In this document: piece after piece, positions 60,686-64,000 of the stretch
Numbering within the stretch: position 1 is the first letter of the stretch
Layout of the letters: every line of letters starts with the position of its first letter
Origin: AP-15 sp035538335
GTDB taxonomy: Bacteria; Pseudomonadota; Alphaproteobacteria; ATCC43930; CGMCC-115725
Assembly: GCA_035538335.1 (NCBI GenBank)
Contig: DATLKN010000022.1
Span: forward strand, 108,311 to 172,310
Length of the DNA: 64,000 bases
Direction: 5' to 3'
Program-made: the position numbers and the translations under genes
Notes under the pieces: model-generated
Seen by the model: the letters and a program-made list of their open reading frames with translations, nothing else
Database searches by the model: none
Told to the model about the DNA's origin: nothing

Positions 60686-61366
60686 TTACGGCTTTTTCGG
60701 CTGCCAGGCCTCGGCGCGCTTTTTCGCCGCCGCCAACTCGGCGGACGGGATGCGGGCAGCGAGACGGCGGGCGGCCGCCGCGGCGCGCTCGCGCAGCGGC
60801 GCGGGGCTCGCCGGCCGCGCCGCGATCGTGAACCATTCGAAGGCGCCGACCGGGTTTCGCCGCTGCAAGGCGAGCCCGAGGTTCAGCTGCGCGTTGGGAT
60901 AGCCGACGACGGCGGCGCGATGGAAGAGCGTCTCGGCGGTTTTCAGGTTCCGGGGCACGCCCTCGCCCTTGGCGTAGAGGATGCCGAGATTGTTCTCGGC
61001 CGGCGGGTTGCCCGAGGCGGCGGCGCGCTTCAACCAGCCCGCCGCCTTCGCCGCGTTCTTCGGCACGCCGGCGCCGATCATGTAGGCGTGCCCGAGATTG
61101 TTCTGCGCCGCCGCGAGGCCCTGGCGCGCGGCGCGGCGGTACAGGTCGATCGCTTTCTTCGGGTCGCGCGCAACGCCCAGCCCGCGTTCGTAGAAATAGC
61201 CGACGAGGTTCTGGCAATTGGCGTCGCCCGCCGCCGCATCGGCTTTGCACGCCGCGAGCGCCGCGGCGAAGTCGCCCCGCGCCTGCGCCTTCTTGGCGGC
61301 GGCGAAATCGGCGGCGGCCGGCGCCGCGGTCAGCAGGATCAAGAGACAAGCGAGCAGATAGCGCAT
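60686..61366 (-). CDS. Sel1-repeat (SLR) periplasmic protein
   Basis: 226 residues with a signal peptide (about 1-19, AAPAAAD). At least four Sel1-like repeats follow, e.g. LVGYFYERGLGVARDPKKAIDLYRRAA, NLGHAYMIGAGVPKNAAKAAGWLKRAA and NLGILYAKGEGVPRNLKTAETLFHRAA. Such proteins act as adaptor scaffolds in the envelope. ATG 61366 follows GGGATGG; ATG 61372 is also possible. It begins 25 bases after the metallophosphoesterase stop and may be cotranscribed. Confidence 0.87.
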   Translation of the reverse strand: MRYLLACLLILLTAAPAAADFAAAKKAQARGDFAAALAACKADAAAGDANCQNLVGYFYERGLGVARDPKKAIDLYRRAARQGLAAAQNNLGHAYMIGAGVPKNAAKAAGWLKRAAASGNPPAENNLGILYAKGEGVPRNLKTAETLFHRAAVVGYPNAQLNLGLALQRRNPVGAFEWFTIAARPASPAPLRERAAAAARRLAARIPSAELAAAKKRAEAWQPKKP

Positions 61367-61391
61367 GACCATCCCATCGGGCTCCGCAGCA

Positions 61392-62744
61392 TCACTTCGC
61401 ACCGCAATAGCATGACGCGAAGGCCGCTGGGGAGAGGTATCCGGCGGCGCAATATGCCGCGAGGCTGCGCTTCGCGTTCTGCGCCGGATCGGCGGGCCAG
61501 AAGGAGCTGCTGGAAAGGCCGAAGAGCGACAGCCAGCGGGCGCGCGCCCGCGGCTCGCCGCCGATCCGGCGATAGAGCCGGTCGAGGCTCGCGAGATCGA
61601 GCCGCGGCAGCCGCCATTCGCGCTTGAAGCGGTATTCCGGGGCCCAGGCCGCGCCGGCGGCGAAGCTCGCCAGCCGATAGGTCGTCGCGTCGTCGAGCCG
61701 GCCTGCGGCATCGTAGGAAATCATCTTGAACCCCGGGTTCTCGCCGAAGATCGGGCTGACCGCGGGGATGGTCAGCGTGAAGCCGGTGCGGTCGAGACGG
61801 AACGTGTCGGTATGCAGATGCCCGGCGAGGCTCGCCGCGAGCGTATCGCGGTGTTGTTTGAGGAGCGCGGCAAAACCCGCCGAATAGGCGGGCTTCCACA
61901 GCGGCAGGATGCGTTGCGGGCAGGCGCCGAAACGCACCGTCGCGTAATCGTCGATGCCGGGCGGGACATGGTAGAGGAGCCACACGCGCCGGTGGGCGCG
62001 CCGCGCCGCGGCGAGAGTCTCGGCGAGCCAGGCGAGCGTCTCTTTGCCGGGGTCGCGCTTCGCCGCGCCGGCGCAGGCGGCGCTGTAATGCGCCGAGAAG
62101 ACGACCGTATCGAGGGCGAGGATCCGGACCCGCGGCAGATGCGGCGGGCTGGCGCCGTAATTGCCGAGGCGGCTCCAATCGCGGGCGAGATCCGCCCTCG
62201 CCGCGCCGCCCAGCAGACCGCGCATCGTCGGCAGCGTATCCTTCAGGAAAGCGCCGCCCGGCGACAGCCGATAGTCGCCGCAGTAGCTGTCGTTGTTGCC
62301 GAGCACCGGCAGGATCGGCGTCTTCGGGAAGCTGCGCTCCAGCTCGAACGCGACGAACCGCATCGTGCGCAAAACAAAGGCGCGGTAGGCGGCGTCGGAA
62401 TGGTTCGTGGCCGCCCTATCGAAGGCGGCGCGGAAATCGTGCGCGAGAAAATCGCCGGTCATCACGACGAAATCGGGGCGCGGCGCCGCTTTCTTCATCG
62501 CCGCCAGCGCCGAGGCGAAGAGCGGCCAATCGGTGTCGCGGCCATAGCGGCCGAGGCTCTTGTCGGAGGACGTTGCGAAGATCCTCGCCCAGGCTTCGGG
62601 CGGCGCGGCGTTGAGCCGATCGACGAGCGCCGGATCGGCCATCGGGTCGAAATGGATGTCGGAGAGCGCGAGGAACCGGCCCTGCGCCGCCGCCGGCGAC
62701 ACGGCGACGAAGGCGAGGACGAGCGCGAGAATGATGCGGCGCAT
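61392..62744 (-). CDS. Secreted metallophosphoesterase (sphingomyelinase-like)
   Basis: 450 residues with a signal peptide (about 1-21, AAAQG). Metallophosphoesterase motifs are DIHFD (D29, H31), TGDFLAHD, GNND, YHVPP and GHLHTD, completing a two-metal site. The arrangement and C-terminal region resemble acid sphingomyelinase-like phosphodiesterases. Paired cysteines near the C-terminus may form a disulphide. Possibly releases phosphate from lipids or nucleotides in the periplasm. Confidence 0.87.
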   Translation of the reverse strand: MRRIILALVLAFVAVSPAAAQGRFLALSDIHFDPMADPALVDRLNAAPPEAWARIFATSSDKSLGRYGRDTDWPLFASALAAMKKAAPRPDFVVMTGDFLAHDFRAAFDRAATNHSDAAYRAFVLRTMRFVAFELERSFPKTPILPVLGNNDSYCGDYRLSPGGAFLKDTLPTMRGLLGGAARADLARDWSRLGNYGASPPHLPRVRILALDTVVFSAHYSAACAGAAKRDPGKETLAWLAETLAAARRAHRRVWLLYHVPPGIDDYATVRFGACPQRILPLWKPAYSAGFAALLKQHRDTLAASLAGHLHTDTFRLDRTGFTLTIPAVSPIFGENPGFKMISYDAAGRLDDATTYRLASFAAGAAWAPEYRFKREWRLPRLDLASLDRLYRRIGGEPRARARWLSLFGLSSSSFWPADPAQNAKRSLAAYCAAGYLSPAAFASCYCGAK

Positions 62745-62787
62745 TCGGGTGGAGAGCCTGGAAATTTATTAGATCAAAAGGGGATTT

Positions 62788-62876
62788 GTCATTGCGAGCG
62801 CAGCGAAGCAATCTCCACGACAGGGCAAGTACCGACCCGAGATTGCCGCGTCGCCCTGCGGGCTCCTCGCAATGAC
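62788..62876. repeat. Dispersed palindrome, GTCATTGCGAG family (copy 3)
   Basis: GTCATTGCGAG (62788-62798) inverted at 62866-62876, with GAAGCAATCTC inside. It lies between the phosphoesterase promoter region and the stress-protein stop. Members at 31404 and 53302 share the ends. Confidence 0.85.
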
Positions 62877-62910
62877 TATTTGACCCGTGATACGCCGAGA
62901 CTCGTGAGAC

Positions 62911-63765
62911 CTACCGCGCCATCAGCACCGGGAGCTTTGCCTCCATGATGATGTGACGCGTCGCGCCGCCGAAGATCATCTGGCGGATGCGGCTTTGCGT
63001 GTAGGCGCCCTTCAGGAGCAGGTCGGCGCCGGCCGCCATGCTTTCGCGCAGGAACGATTCGCCCTGCACCTTGGCCCGGCCGCTGGCGGCGCGGACCGTC
63101 ACCTCGACGCCGTGCTGCTCGAGCGCGCGCGCCAGATCCTCGCCGGACGGCCCCGGCTCGGGCATCAACCCCGGCGCGACGCCGATCACGACGACCTGCC
63201 GCGCCCGTTTCAACAGCGGCATGCCGAGCGCCACCGTCGCCGCCGTCTCGGTGCTGCCGTTCCAGGCGATGGCGACGATGTCGCCGAGGCTCGGCGGGCA
63301 CTCCTTCGGCACCATCAGCACCGGGCGGCCGCTCTCGAACAATGCATCCTCGAGCGTCGCCTCGGCGATCGAGGCGAGCTTTTCCGGCTGCTCCACGAGC
63401 ACCAGGTCGTAGACCCGGCCGGTCATTCCGACGACCGCGTTCTGCCGTCCGTCCTCCTCGCGCCAGGCGGCGCTCGGGCCGTTGTGGCCGACCGGCACCG
63501 GCTCGATCGGCACCCCCTGCGCCGCCATGAAGTCGCGGAACAGGCGGCGCGCCAGGTCGCGCCGCTCGTGCCCCTCGCGCTCGAGCGTGCGGTCGACTTC
63601 GGAAGAGATCGAAAACCCCATCTCGCCGCCGAACACGACGGCGTATTCGGTGGTCAGGCTGTGCAAGCCGACGATGTGGCTGTCGAACCGGCGCGCCACG
63701 TGCAACGCCGCTTCGAGGACGTGCGCAGCATTGCCATCCCCGACCACGGCCAGCAAATTTTTCAT
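62911..63765 (-). CDS. Universal stress protein (two-domain)
   Basis: 284 residues with two UspA-type halves. The first (about 1-155) starts MKNLLAVVGDG and the second contains VAIAWNGSTETAATV. The ATP-type glycine motif GxxG(x9)GS is not clearly conserved: the C-terminal segment reads GGATRHIIMEAKLPVLM, where serine is replaced by threonine-arginine, so nucleotide binding may persist in a relaxed form. Usp proteins protect during starvation and redox stress. Probably monocistronic. Confidence 0.9.
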   Translation of the reverse strand: MKNLLAVVGDGNAAHVLEAALHVARRFDSHIVGLHSLTTEYAVVFGGEMGFSISSEVDRTLEREGHERRDLARRLFRDFMAAQGVPIEPVPVGHNGPSAAWREEDGRQNAVVGMTGRVYDLVLVEQPEKLASIAEATLEDALFESGRPVLMVPKECPPSLGDIVAIAWNGSTETAATVALGMPLLKRARQVVVIGVAPGLMPEPGPSGEDLARALEQHGVEVTVRAASGRAKVQGESFLRESMAAGADLLLKGAYTQSRIRQMIFGGATRHIIMEAKLPVLMAR

Positions 63766-63897
63766 GTTGCGGCCCCTGCTCGCCTCGGCCCGTGTCCACG
63801 AGCCTCGTTATATGTTGATCATACACGATCCTCGCGTTTTATACGAGGGCGGGGCGGTGCGCGGTGATGTACGGAGATTTGTGTCAGGGCTGTGAGA

Positions 63898-63943
63898 GGG
63901 GGTACTCCGCGGGTTGCTGAAGTCCGCAAAGAGGAGCACCCCC
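63898..63943 (+). promoter_or_regulatory. Hairpin covering the ribosome site of the right-edge gene
   Basis: GGGGGTACTCC (63898-63908) pairs with GGAGCACCCCC (63933-63943) with one mismatch, and GCGG/CCGC extends the stem inward. The 3' arm overlaps the Shine-Dalgarno GAGGAG (63931-63936), one base before ATG 63945, so folding would hide the start. Confidence 0.5.
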
Positions 63944-63944
63944 A

Positions 63945-64000
63945 ATGCCACAGGCTGTGACGATCGCGAGCTTACCGAGGGCCTTCGAGTTGGTGAAGGG
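63945..64000 (+). CDS. Start of an unidentified gene (cut by window edge)
   Basis: ATG 63945, with GAGGAG upstream, opens a frame reading MPQAVTIASLPRAFELVKG before the window ends. Too short to identify. The preceding hairpin suggests translational control, or the end of a mobile element. Confidence 0.45.
   Translation, partial: MPQAVTIASLPRAFELVK

Overview
The window is GC-rich, densely coded bacterial chromosome. Long spurious reading frames run opposite most genes, and many neighbouring genes overlap by 4 bp (ATGA or GTGA). The gene families fit a free-living, metabolically versatile alphaproteobacterium, probably Hyphomicrobiales-like. Pointers include the Crp/Fnr regulator type, a HipB-like XRE regulator, a Tat-exported ABC binding protein, a CoxS/IorB-type molybdenum hydroxylase and abundant small palindromic repeats. 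No rRNA, tRNA, CRISPR array, prophage or intact insertion sequence was seen, so the genus cannot be settled.

Layout. 1-5.4 kb: a membrane histidine kinase cut by the left edge, then an N-acyl-D-amino-acid deacylase coupled to an IlvD/EDD sugar-acid dehydratase, and an XRE regulator. 5.7-10.4 kb: an OFA-type MFS transporter facing a four-gene aromatic catabolic operon (DapA-type aldolase, gentisate 1,2-dioxygenase, SDR, CMD-family protein). 10.7-12.0 kb: a Crp/Fnr regulator and two small unknown proteins. 12.5-16.2 kb: a coupled run of atypical ureohydrolase, enoyl-CoA hydratase and RadC, followed by an atypical acyl-CoA dehydrogenase, with an SDR facing it. 17.0-24.4 kb: one leftward operon encoding an NtrC-type regulator, a soluble PAS kinase, a GGDEF/EAL protein, a small YfiR-like periplasmic protein and a TonB-dependent receptor. 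24.4-26.3 kb: an AT-rich patch and two oddly composed DNA-binding-like proteins, one a transposase-derived zinc-ribbon protein without a catalytic domain. 26.5-34.1 kb: an MscS channel, an amidohydrolase, an Ntn peptidase and a two-subunit molybdenum hydroxylase. 34.8-39.2 kb: a complete sugar-type ABC importer. 39.3-47.3 kb: SDR, dienelactone hydrolase, DUF6295-like protein, MFS, CBS protein, Yip1-like membrane protein, glycerol kinase, cupin and an exported eight-repeat beta-propeller. 47.5-50.4 kb: hotdog protein, two VOC proteins and an LLM oxidoreductase. 50.4-53.3 kb: an arsenic operon (arsR-arsM-arsC-acr3) with a readable promoter. 53.4-57.7 kb: a radical SAM protein and a uracil-catabolism (URC) cluster (URC1, URC4/DUF1688, UPRT). 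57.8-63.8 kb: a secreted unknown, HIRAN protein, D,D-carboxypeptidase, Sel1-repeat protein, metallophosphoesterase and universal stress protein. A new gene starts at the right edge.

How the genes fit together. Most blocks are scavenging or detoxification modules: D-amino acid derivatives, sugar acids, gentisate, acyl-CoAs, glycerol, sugars, uracil and arsenic. The most unusual unit is the 17.0-24.4 kb operon, which joins phospho-relay, c-di-GMP, periplasmic and outer-membrane components in one transcript. The catabolic cluster at 12.5-16.2 kb is also notable because its first and last enzymes both lack residues expected for their families' standard chemistry. Several non-coding repeats stand out: an array of nine GTAATGC motifs at 31.25 kb, a 173-bp element with terminal inverted repeats at 47.3 kb, and scattered GTCATTGCGAG palindromes.
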